From: JAKSPM01 sp964450645
GTDB taxonomy: Bacteria > Bacillota > Clostridia > Oscillospirales > Oscillospiraceae
NCBI GenBank assembly: GCA_964450645.1
Contig: CAYVEB010000053.1
Coordinates: forward strand, 1-5,295
Length of the DNA stretch: 5,295 nt
Direction of reading: 5' to 3'
Below, one piece after another: positions 1 through 5,295 of this stretch (position 1 is its first letter; every line of letters starts with the position of its first letter). The translations under genes and the position numbers were made by a program. The notes under the pieces were generated by a model that was given only the letters and a program-made list of their open reading frames with translations, was not told where the DNA came from and made no database searches.

Positions 1-235
1 AAGTCTTGTAACCTATATCTCTGGTTTTTATAATTCCGTCAGGCCCCACTCCCATAACCATGGCCTGTCCCCAAACCAGGCCCAATCCATGTTCCCCCAG
101 AATCTTGCTTGTCCACTTTATTGACCATTGTCCAGTAGTCTTAAAAATCTTTGTGCTTTTTCAAGTGTCTACTCTAAGGGGATGATATCATTTCGGCGGC
201 GGTGCTTCCGTTATATCCTATTTTGGTCCTGAAAA
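1..235. other. Region downstream of sbcC without a supported gene
   Basis: No gene can be defended here. On the minus strand one frame is open from about 160 to the window edge (53 codons) and reads ...SKILGEHGLGLVWGQAM..., with no good start codon until ATG at 61-59. It could be the beginning or a remnant of a gene continuing left of the window, but I recognise no family. A different minus frame has a 20-codon ORF (90 to 28) preceded by a G-run, with five tryptophans; this is probably chance. No convincing intrinsic terminator for sbcC is visible: the only symmetry near its stop is the 10-base palindrome ATGATATCAT at 182-191, which has no following T-run. Confidence 0.4.
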
Positions 236-2992
236 TCATACCACAATGCGCGCGGTGCTGCCGCCGGTCTTCTCTTTTTGAACAACGATCTGCCGGTCAA
301 TCCGATCTTTAAGTTCCGTGACGTGCGAGATAATCCCGACCAAGCGGTTGCCTTCGCTCAACCCGGCCAGTGCCGCAATCGCCTGCCGCAGCGCTTCCTC
401 GTCCAGGGAGCCAAAGCCTTCGTCGACAAACATGGTGTCCATGCGGACGCCCCCTTGTACCTCGTCGGCCAAACCCAGGGCCAGAGATAACGACGCCTGA
501 AAGGACTCGCCGCCGGAAAGGGTCTTTACGCTGCGCTCTGTCCCGTTATAATGATCCACCACATCCAGCTCCAAGCCGCTCTGGGTACGAAGATCTTCCG
601 CCAAAGCCCGGCGTTTGAGTTCATACTGTCCGCCGGTCATCACCAGCAGCCGCAGATTTGCGCGGTCAATGATGCGGTCAAACCGGGTCATCTGGACATA
701 GGTCTCCAGCATGACCTTTTCCTTTCCGCTGATGGCGCCGTTGGCCGTGTCGGAGAGCGCTTTTACCCAGCTCCATTTTCGCTCAAGCGCGGTCAATCTT
801 GCCTCTTCGCTCTGGATATGCCGCAGGGCGGTCTCATTGGCGCTGACGCGCGTATGCAACGTCTTTTGCCGCGCGTACAGCGCGTTTTTTCGTTGAATCC
901 ACGTCTGTTTTTGCGCGGTATAGGCCTGGGCGTCTATGGCCTGGGAATCCTCCAGCAGCTTTTTCAGCTGCTGGACTTTTGCGCGGCATTGCGCGAGCGC
1001 CTTGTCACAGGCGTTATAATCAGCTTCCGCCTTTTTTCGCGCGGTCTCCATCGCCGCGGCCTGATCAAGCAGACTTTTTCTTTTCCGCTCCGCAAGAATT
1101 TTGTTGTCAAAGCTCAGCTTTTCCGCAAGCTCCTTCCACTGATTTTTCAGCGCTTCCTTCCGGACATTCTGCGAGACAAGCGTCTGCTCTTGCTCCATCA
1201 GAGCCTGTTCGCCCTCCCGGAAAGCCGCCTCTTCCCGCGGGATCCGCGCGTCCAAAGCGGCCTTTTGAGAAATCCGCGCATCCTCCTGGGCAATCTCACG
1301 GTGCAATTTTGCGATTGCACCGTCCACAAGGACGATCTGCGCCTGCACCTGTGGCCCGGCCTGCGCAAGCGTACACGGGCCGAGAAGTTCTTCAATTTGC
1401 TTGACCGCGGCGGCTTGCGCAGCCGTAACGCGCCCCAGAAGCTCCCCTGCCCGCCGGCTTGCTTGATTGGCGTCCTCCTGTGCCGCCTCCGCCGCCGCTT
1501 TGGCGCGGCCCAGTTCCGCCTGCGTCGGCGCCCGCGCGGATTTGCTGGCCTTGTTGGGATGCACCGTTGAGCCGCAGACCGGGCACGGCGCCCCGTCCGT
1601 CAGCGTCGAGGCCAGAATGCCAGCCTGTTCGTCCAAAAACGCCTGGTTCTTTGCGGCGTAGTCGGTGCGCAGCCCACGCGCATGCTCCGCCGCACTTTGG
1701 TAGGCCGCTTGCGCACGCGCCAGTCTCGTTGACAGGGTCTGAAGCGACCGCAGCGCATCCTTTAAATCGCCCAAGGCGGCCTTTCGCGCCGCGTACTGTT
1801 CCCGTTCGTGGACAAGCGCCGCCTTTTTCTCCCCGGCATTCTCCAGCTCCTTGCGCGATTCCCGGTACTGGGCAATCGCGGCGCGCAGCGCCTCCTGTGC
1901 CGCCCGCTTTTCCACGCAGGCACGCTCATTTTGCGCGATCTGTTTCTCCAGGGCAAGACTCCGCGCCCGGATCCGCTCGAAATCATCGTAACATGGCAAT
2001 TCCGCTTCCAGCGCGGCGATCTGTCTGCCAAGCGCCTCGGTCTCCCCACTTCGGGCTTGGTGGGCTTCCAGCGCGCGCCGCAGGGCCGCAAGCTCCGGCT
2101 CCATCGCCGCTTGATCGCGTTCGGCGGCTGCCAACTCCTGCTCCGTCTTTCTGCGGCCATCCGCTTGCGCCAAAATCCGGGTAATCTCCTCCAGCTCCAG
2201 CTCCGCGCTCTGGATTTGCACCGCGACGGTTTCGGCAGCGGCCGTGTCCTGCTTTAAAAGCGCCTGGAGCAGAACAATTACATCCCCGGTCAGCATTTCC
2301 CCGCCGAGTGCCCTGCTGAATTCCGGAAACCGCGCGTCGTCTTCGTCACAAATGGCTCCCGCGATATACTGCCGGATGCTGCTTCGCGCGGTTTCAATCT
2401 GCTTTGCCAGCTCACCGGTCTCCGCTTTGAGCCGTTCCTGAAATTTTTGATAATAATTGGTGTGGAAAATTTCCCGGAAAATTGCCTGACGTTCCTTGGT
2501 ATCCGCCAGCAGCAATTTTAAAAAATCCCCCTGTGCGATCATCGCAATCTGAGAAAACTGCTCCCGGTCGATCCCAAGGATTTCACGGACCGCCGCCGTG
2601 ACCTCCTTGGGTCTGGTTATAATGCGGCCGCCGGGACAGAGCAGTTCCGCATCCGCCTTTTCCGTCGTCAGCCCCTCGCCGCGCGTCTTCGCGCGTTCGT
2701 ATTCCGGATTGCGCCGGACGGTATAAGTCTTCCCGGCGTAACAGAACACCAGCTCGACGCGCGTGGGCGTGTGAGGATCGGCGTATTTGGAGCGCAGCAT
2801 GGACGACTCGCGGTTCTCTCCGCTGGCCTTGCCATAGAGCGCGAACGTGATCGCGTCGAAAATTGTCGTCTTCCCGGCACCGGTGTCCCCAGTGATTAAA
2901 TACAGGCCGCCGGTTCCCAGTTTCTCAAAATCCAACTCGACTTCTCCCGCGTAGGGGCCAAACGCGGACATGGTCAGCTTCAACGGCCTCAT
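236..2992 (-). CDS. sbcC: Exonuclease SbcC, Rad50-like SMC-family ATPase subunit
   Basis: This is the ATPase subunit of the SbcCD (Mre11-Rad50 type) complex, a cytoplasmic machine that uses ATP to open and cut DNA hairpins and blocked double-strand ends. From the chosen start the protein has 918 residues. Walker A is GDTGAGKT at 35-42 and the Q-loop QGDF at 154-157. Long, charged, Ala/Glu/Gln-rich coiled-coil arms flank a zinc hook, CPVCGS, with Cys470 and Cys473 almost at the protein centre. The conserved C-terminal lobe (around 755-795, ending GGQYELKRR) is followed by the signature LSGGE at 825-829, Walker B ending FVDEG (Asp857, Glu858), the D-loop SLD at 862-864 and the H-loop His890. 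Every ATPase motif is intact. At 918 residues it is shorter than the 1,048 of E. coli SbcC, so the arms are probably shorter. I chose ATG at 2992 because it overlaps the sbcD stop as ATGA and begins MRPLKLTMSAFGPY, the usual family N-terminus. A TTG five codons upstream (3007) is possible but less likely. Confidence 0.97.
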   Translation of the reverse strand: MRPLKLTMSAFGPYAGEVELDFEKLGTGGLYLITGDTGAGKTTIFDAITFALYGKASGENRESSMLRSKYADPHTPTRVELVFCYAGKTYTVRRNPEYERAKTRGEGLTTEKADAELLCPGGRIITRPKEVTAAVREILGIDREQFSQIAMIAQGDFLKLLLADTKERQAIFREIFHTNYYQKFQERLKAETGELAKQIETARSSIRQYIAGAICDEDDARFPEFSRALGGEMLTGDVIVLLQALLKQDTAAAETVAVQIQSAELELEEITRILAQADGRRKTEQELAAAERDQAAMEPELAALRRALEAHQARSGETEALGRQIAALEAELPCYDDFERIRARSLALEKQIAQNERACVEKRAAQEALRAAIAQYRESRKELENAGEKKAALVHEREQYAARKAALGDLKDALRSLQTLSTRLARAQAAYQSAAEHARGLRTDYAAKNQAFLDEQAGILASTLTDGAPCPVCGSTVHPNKASKSARAPTQAELGRAKAAAEAAQEDANQASRRAGELLGRVTAAQAAAVKQIEELLGPCTLAQAGPQVQAQIVLVDGAIAKLHREIAQEDARISQKAALDARIPREEAAFREGEQALMEQEQTLVSQNVRKEALKNQWKELAEKLSFDNKILAERKRKSLLDQAAAMETARKKAEADYNACDKALAQCRAKVQQLKKLLEDSQAIDAQAYTAQKQTWIQRKNALYARQKTLHTRVSANETALRHIQSEEARLTALERKWSWVKALSDTANGAISGKEKVMLETYVQMTRFDRIIDRANLRLLVMTGGQYELKRRALAEDLRTQSGLELDVVDHYNGTERSVKTLSGGESFQASLSLALGLADEVQGGVRMDTMFVDEGFGSLDEEALRQAIAALAGLSEGNRLVGIISHVTELKDRIDRQIVVQKEKTGGSTARIVV

Positions 2993-4113
2993 AGCATTTC
3001 CCCCCAAATCTCTTCCATCAGCGCGGCGGAAAAGGCTTTCTGCCGCGCGCTCATCGGCCGCCCGTTTTGCGTTTCATAGAACTCGGCAAACAGTGTCAAC
3101 GGCGATATTTTCTGAAAATCCTCCGCAGTGTGGAGCCTCGCGGCGCTTCTGGTGCGGGTATTGTCATAGTCCACCTTCAGCAAATTGGGATAGACTGCGC
3201 GCAGCTTGCCAAACGCGTTGGGAACATCCTCCTCGTCGGTCAAAATCACGTGGAGATAATCCTCCGTTCCTTTCGCCTTGTCCATCAGTGTCTGAAAGGT
3301 ACCGCGCACCTCCCGCAGATCATGCCTGGGCCGCAGCGGGATGGCGCGCACCGTCACCTTCCCCTTTTCCAGCAGTTCCACACAGGTCACCGATTTCACG
3401 TGTCCCGCCTCCGAAAAGGAGTATTTCAGAGGCGTCCCGCAGTAGCGCACGGTATTTGTTCCAATGTTCTGCTGCCCGTGGATATGCCCAAGGGCCACAT
3501 AGTCGAACGGCGCAAACACCGCCGCGTCCACATTATCGGCGCCGCCAATGGAGATCTCCTCCGATTCTGACCGGGTCGCCCCGGTGACAAACTGATGCGT
3601 CACTAAAATATTCCGCCGCGCTTGGTCAAGCTCCATATGGGCAATTGCCACCTTGAGCGCGTCGGTGTACGATGTAACCGTCTCGTCCGGGTAAAACTGG
3701 CGAACATGGACCGGCTTGATAAATGGCAGCATATAAATACCCAGCGTCCCGTAGGCGTCGTGCAAGAGCACAGGCTCTACCGTGCCGCTGTAGACAGGTG
3801 AGAAATGAATTCCGCTGCGGTCCATTAGCCGCGAGCAAAACGCGATGCGTTCCGCCGAATCATGGTTGCCGCTGATGATAAACACCTGCAATTCCCGCTT
3901 GGCGAGCTGGTAAAGAAATTCATCAAAAATCTGAACCGCCTCGGCGGGCGGCACAGGCTTATCATAGATGTCGCCTGCAATCAGCACCGCGTCCGGCTGT
4001 TCACAATCCACAATGGCAACTATCTGCGCCAAAATATCCCGCTGCTCATCCAGCATGGAAACCTCGTTCACCCGCTTGCCCAGGTGCAAATCGGACAAAT
4101 GCATCAATTTCAT
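2989..4113 (-). CDS. sbcD: Exonuclease SbcD, Mre11-like nuclease subunit
   Basis: This is the nuclease subunit of SbcCD, a Mn-dependent double-strand exonuclease and single-strand endonuclease that works with the SbcC ATPase to process hairpins and protein-blocked ends. The 374-residue protein shows the full calcineurin-like phosphoesterase set: DLH (Asp8, His10) in SDLHLG, GDIYD (Asp48), GNHDS at 82-86 (Asn83, His84, Asp85), His173 in VTHQF, and GHIHG at 209-213 (His210, His212). These supply all expected metal ligands and the catalytic histidine. A capping region follows, with LREVRGTFQ (about 266-274) matching the usual start of the SbcD C-terminal part. Length is normal for the family. 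The start ATG at 4113 begins MKLMHLSDLHLG and has a GGGAGG ribosome site nine bases upstream (4123-4128). Its stop overlaps the sbcC start by four bases, so the two are translationally coupled and made together. It has its own promoter at 4147-4175. Confidence 0.97.
   Translation of the reverse strand: MKLMHLSDLHLGKRVNEVSMLDEQRDILAQIVAIVDCEQPDAVLIAGDIYDKPVPPAEAVQIFDEFLYQLAKRELQVFIISGNHDSAERIAFCSRLMDRSGIHFSPVYSGTVEPVLLHDAYGTLGIYMLPFIKPVHVRQFYPDETVTSYTDALKVAIAHMELDQARRNILVTHQFVTGATRSESEEISIGGADNVDAAVFAPFDYVALGHIHGQQNIGTNTVRYCGTPLKYSFSEAGHVKSVTCVELLEKGKVTVRAIPLRPRHDLREVRGTFQTLMDKAKGTEDYLHVILTDEEDVPNAFGKLRAVYPNLLKVDYDNTRTRSAARLHTAEDFQKISPLTLFAEFYETQNGRPMSARQKAFSAALMEEIWGEML
3000..3005 (-). promoter_or_regulatory. 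G-run ribosome site supporting the sbcC start at 2992
   Basis: Six consecutive G bases on the minus strand lie seven bases before the sbcC ATG, inside the last sbcD codons. This is a poor match to the classical AGGAGG, so sbcC translation probably relies mainly on coupling through the ATGA overlap with the sbcD stop. Its position favours ATG 2992 over the upstream TTG at 3007, which would overlap the G-run. Confidence 0.5.
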
Positions 4114-4146
4114 CCTTTGCCGCCTCCCTTGCGCTACTATGTACCC

Positions 4147-4175
4147 ATTATATATGGGAAACGGTAAAGTTTCAA
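4147..4175 (-). promoter_or_regulatory. Sigma-A type promoter of the sbcDC operon
   Basis: On the minus strand a -35 box TTGAAA (4175-4170) is followed by a 17-base spacer and a perfect -10 box TATAAT (4152-4147). Transcription should start near 4140, giving a short leader of about 27 bases that includes the GGGAGG site before the sbcD ATG at 4113. The boxes differ from consensus at one position only. The -35 overlaps TGTTGAA (4177-4171), which is one base from the TGTCGAA Spo0A-box core; see findings. Confidence 0.8.
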
Positions 4176-4229
4176 CACAATTCTGCCAGAATCGCGCCTG
4201 TCCTCCAGCAAATTGACGCCGGCGATATA

Positions 4230-4254
4230 CGTCCTGCTTTCCGTCATCAGGACG
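4230..4254 (-). other. Inverted repeat after the Spo0A-like gene
   Basis: CGTCCTG and CAGGACG form a perfect 7-base stem around an 11-base loop, beginning about 15 bases after the stop codon of the Spo0A-like gene. On the minus strand the stem is followed by TATATCGCC rather than a T-run, so it is not a standard intrinsic terminator. It could end or protect the upstream transcript, act as a regulator site, or be chance. Confidence 0.3.
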
Positions 4255-4269
4255 ACATTACGAAGCGAT

Positions 4270-4626
4270 TTACGCGGCGGTATCCGGCGAAAAATGCGCG
4301 GTTAAGATCGCAAGAAACTGGGACGGACTGGGTTTGCCGTGCAGCGGGTGCCGCGCCAACTGTTCCAAGAGCGAGGAATTCTCGTTCCAAGCAATCCGGA
4401 CGACCGTTCGGATATTCCGTTCGACGGTATCGTAAGTGGCTTTTGTATATCTTGCCACTTCCGGATACAGCCATTTGGTCACCAGTAGCAGCCGCTGAGG
4501 ATACTGGACGGACAAATACACCGCATATGCAACTTGAAAATAGCCGCGGTAGTTCGGCGTGACGCCAAGCTGATTCAGCAATGCATAAATTTTTTGCATT
4601 GCGGCAGAATCTATCCTGGGTTTCAT
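4270..4626 (-). CDS. Stand-alone Spo0A C-terminal domain protein
   Basis: The 118-residue protein is almost entirely a Spo0A-type DNA-binding domain, the effector half of the sporulation master regulator. Recognisable blocks in order are LLNQLGVTPNYRGYF (16-30), corresponding to the Spo0A IGVPAHIKGY region; TKWLYPEVARYTKAT (50-64), corresponding to TKxLYPxIAxxYxTT; the recognition-helix region TVERNIRTVVRIAW (67-80), close to Spo0A RVERAIRHAIEVAW; and GKPSPSQFLAILTAHF (97-112), matching the KPTNSEFIAMVAD end segment. There is no room for the N-terminal phosphoacceptor receiver, so it cannot be switched by the phosphorelay in the usual way. It may be a constitutive DNA-binding protein or may bind a partner. 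Homology to the Spo0A domain is clear; the target genes are unknown. The start ATG at 4626 lies 4 bases after the stop of the XRE gene. No good ribosome site is visible, so translational coupling is likely; an internal ATG at 4599 is an alternative that keeps the domain. Confidence 0.85.
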   Translation of the reverse strand: MKPRIDSAAMQKIYALLNQLGVTPNYRGYFQVAYAVYLSVQYPQRLLLVTKWLYPEVARYTKATYDTVERNIRTVVRIAWNENSSLLEQLARHPLHGKPSPSQFLAILTAHFSPDTAA

Positions 4627-4630
4627 GGGC

Positions 4631-4924
4631 TCATATGTTGTTATGCAGGAATTTTCTCGCGCGTTTTTCCTGCCGCTCTATGCCGCTCACTTTATNNNNN
4701 NNNNNGATCAACGCCAGCACCGCATCATTATCCAACATCGTCAGCAAAAACAGCAAAGCCTGGCAAGAAAAGCAGTATTTTCCCCGCTCCAGATCCCCGT
4801 ACGCGCGTGTGGTAATATGCAGGTACTCGGACATCTTGTCCTGCGTGAGCGCCAACTTTTTTCGAATCTCTCTGGTACTGCTGGCAAGAAATTCTTTTGT
4901 GATCGGGGCATAGTAGTTTTTCAT
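4631..4924 (-). CDS. XRE-type helix-turn-helix regulator, interrupted by an N gap
   Basis: This is a small (about 97-residue) putative DNA-binding regulator. The N-terminal half holds a Cro/C1-like helix-turn-helix: REIRKKLALTQDKMSEYLHITTRAYGDLERG at about 18-48, with the first helix of the turn near TQDKMSEYL (27-35) and the recognition helix near TTRAYGDLERG (38-48). A hydrophobic helix, QALLFLLTML, follows at 55-64. The start ATG at 4924 has a good ribosome site (GGTGAT, three bases upstream). Ten N bases at 4696-4705 fall after residue 73, so the last part (KVSGIERQEKRARKFLHNNI, basic) is in frame only if the gap really is ten bases. It is the first gene of a pair with the Spo0A-like gene 4 bases downstream. 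It may regulate its own promoter, as many XRE proteins do; the target is not known from sequence. Confidence 0.8.
   Translation of the reverse strand: MKNYYAPITKEFLASSTREIRKKLALTQDKMSEYLHITTRAYGDLERGKYCFSCQALLFLLTMLDNDAVLALIXXXXKVSGIERQEKRARKFLHNNI
4671..4688. repeat. Two-copy direct repeat, 10-base period, next to the N gap
   Basis: TGCCGCTC occurs at 4671-4678 and again at 4681-4688, ten bases apart, ending seven bases before the run of N at 4696. It lies in the C-terminal coding part of the XRE gene. A larger array could be hidden in the gap, or the two copies could be chance. Confidence 0.5.
4696..4705. other. Assembly gap of ten undetermined bases
   Basis: Ten N bases interrupt the XRE gene. 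Ten may be a placeholder rather than a measured length, so the reading frame and length of the protein C-terminus beyond this point are uncertain. Of the other two minus-strand frames after the gap, one stops almost at once and one stops within about 20 codons. Confidence 0.95.
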
Positions 4925-4927
4925 TTT

Positions 4928-4936
4928 ATCACCCTC
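4928..4936 (-). promoter_or_regulatory. Ribosome binding site of the XRE gene
   Basis: GAGGGTGAT on the minus strand contains GGTGAT, a six-base complement to the 3' end of 16S rRNA, three bases before ATG 4924. It fixes the start of the XRE gene and contrasts with the absence of a clear site before the Spo0A-like gene downstream. Confidence 0.75.
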
Positions 4937-4957
4937 ATTTCATCTTTTTCTTGCAAA

Positions 4958-4986
4958 ATATTACCATATTTTAACGAAAACTTCCA
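4958..4986 (-). promoter_or_regulatory. Possible promoter of the XRE / Spo0A-like pair
   Basis: Two minus-strand -10 candidates lie in AT-rich DNA upstream of the XRE gene: TAATAT (4963-4958) and TAAAAT (4973-4968). With a 17-base spacer the first would use TGGAAG (4986-4981) as -35, a poor match. A start near 4951 would give a leader of about 27 bases. The weak -35 suggests a regulated promoter or that the true boxes lie elsewhere. Confidence 0.35.
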
Positions 4987-4992
4987 GGAAGT
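4980..4992. promoter_or_regulatory. 13-base palindrome, candidate operator
   Basis: ACTTCCAGGAAGT is a perfect two-fold symmetric site (six-base arms, one central base) about 55 bases upstream of the XRE start, overlapping the candidate -35. Size, symmetry and position suit an operator for a dimeric helix-turn-helix repressor such as the adjacent XRE protein. No second copy is seen in the neighbouring intergenic DNA, so the role is inferred from placement only. Confidence 0.35.
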
Positions 4993-5041
4993 GCACTACA
5001 CTTTCGTAAAAAAATTATGGCAAGTTCCAACATTTTACGCA

Positions 5042-5066
5042 AAAACAGGCGGCTTTTGGCCGTTTT
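5042..5066. terminator. Weak, possibly bidirectional hairpin
   Basis: AAAAC-A-GGC and GCC-GTTTT can pair as an 8-base stem with one bulged A and an 8-base loop; an alternative is CGGC/GCCG with a 5-base loop. T-rich tracts follow on both strands (TTTTC on plus, GTTTTTG on minus). The GC core is short, so termination would be weak. It lies between the start of the XRE gene and the tRNA promoter and could insulate the two divergent units. Confidence 0.25.
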
Positions 5067-5157
5067 CTATCGGGAACTGCAAGGATCCACCTTTTTTGTT
5101 GCAGATCAATTGGCGTTTCCCGCATTGCATGAAATTAGAAAAAATAGAAAAAAATGC

Positions 5158-5186
5158 TTGACAAATATAGGTGTCGTATGTATAAT
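5158..5186 (+). promoter_or_regulatory. Perfect-consensus promoter of the tRNA gene
   Basis: TTGACA (5158-5163), a 17-base spacer and TATAAT (5181-5186) match the sigma-A/sigma-70 consensus at every position and at optimal spacing. An A-rich stretch lies just upstream (5136-5154), like an UP element. The start should fall near 5193, giving a roughly 40-base leader before the tRNA that would be removed by RNase P. A promoter this strong is normal for stable RNA genes. Confidence 0.9.
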
Positions 5187-5233
5187 AAAAACCGTCGGTA
5201 CGGCGTGCGTGGGATCGTCGCTGCTAAGACAAT

Positions 5234-5295
5234 GGAAGGTTAGCTCAGCTGGGAGAGCACTTGCCTTACAAGCAAGGGGTCACAGGTTCGAGCCC
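5234..5295 (+). tRNA. tRNA-Val(TAC), 3' end beyond the window
   Basis: The first 62 nucleotides of a tRNA are present. The acceptor 5' strand is GGAAGGT (5234-5240), followed by T8 and A9, a D-stem GCTC/GAGC with loop AGCTGGGA, the anticodon stem CTTGC/GCAAG, and the loop CTTACAA with anticodon TAC at 5267-5269. The variable loop leads to the T-arm ACAGG-TTCGAGC-CC, where the window ends. Anticodon UAC reads GUA and related valine codons. Every visible stem pairs; the rest of the T-stem and the 3' acceptor strand (expected ACCTTCC) lie outside. Further tRNA genes may follow in the same transcript. Confidence 0.95.

Noticed and set aside
28..90. 20-codon minus-strand ORF with a G-rich site upstream and five tryptophans (a possible leader peptide)
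   Set aside because: No tryptophan biosynthesis gene or attenuator hairpin pair is visible, and a longer open frame overlaps it; probably chance.
551..1570. Long plus-strand open frame (339 codons) opposite sbcC
   Set aside because: It is antisense to a fully motif-supported sbcC, is rich in Arg/Leu/Pro as expected from a GC-rich antisense shadow, and shows no recognisable domain.
1459..2184. Plus-strand open frame of 241 codons opposite sbcC
   Set aside because: Proline/arginine/alanine-rich low-complexity translation typical of the reverse strand of a GC-rich coiled-coil gene; no ribosome site or family resemblance.
4428..4436. TTCGACG, near match to a Spo0A box
   Set aside because: Lies inside the coding sequence of the Spo0A-like gene, away from any promoter; expected by chance.
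4645..4673. GCAGGAA / TTCCTGC inverted repeat near the end of the XRE gene
   Set aside because: Seven-base stem with a 15-base loop within coding sequence; too weak to claim a role, although it might affect coupling to the next gene.
5077..5104. CTGCAA / TTGCAG inverted repeat with an internal T-run
   Set aside because: Six-base stem, 16-base loop, and the T-run lies in the loop rather than after the stem, so it does not fit a terminator or a clear operator.
4625..5161. Plus-strand open frame of 178 codons across the XRE gene and its upstream region
   Set aside because: It runs antisense to the XRE gene, through the N gap and AT-rich promoter DNA, and ends in the tRNA promoter; no domain or start signal.
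1..5295. CRISPR array, insertion sequence ends or phage att site
   Set aside because: No spaced direct repeats, transposase or integrase motifs, or terminal inverted repeats were seen. The tRNA 3' end, where an att site would lie, is outside the window.

Overview
The window looks like chromosomal DNA from an endospore-lineage Firmicute, most likely a clostridial, Oscillospiraceae/Ruminococcaceae-like bacterium. This is inferred from a stand-alone Spo0A-type DNA-binding domain (a family confined to spore-forming Firmicutes and their relatives), GC-rich genes beside AT-rich intergenic DNA, and near-consensus sigma-A promoters. The species cannot be named from the sequence.

Layout from left to right: positions 1-235 lie downstream of sbcC and hold no gene I can defend, only an open minus-strand reading run that leaves the window. 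Positions 236-4113 hold the minus-strand operon sbcD-sbcC, with a 4-base ATGA overlap, encoding the Mre11/Rad50-type nuclease-ATPase. A strong promoter (TTGAAA, 17 bases, TATAAT) lies just upstream of sbcD. Positions 4270-4924 hold a second minus-strand pair: an XRE-type helix-turn-helix protein, interrupted by ten N bases, then a 118-residue protein that is essentially only the Spo0A C-terminal DNA-binding domain. The pair is separated by 4 bases. Positions 4925-5157 are AT-rich intergenic DNA with a likely regulator promoter, a 13-base palindrome and a weak terminator-like hairpin. From 5158 the plus strand carries a perfect-consensus promoter (TTGACA, 17 bases, TATAAT) driving a tRNA-Val(TAC) gene that is cut off by the window end.

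Working together: SbcC and SbcD form one complex for processing DNA ends and hairpins. The two small regulators are co-directional with sbcDC and end 156 bases before it, but sbcD has its own promoter, so a functional link is only a hypothesis. The most unusual item is the regulator pair, a Spo0A effector domain without its phosphoacceptor receiver, paired with a small XRE protein. The rest is ordinary housekeeping DNA.
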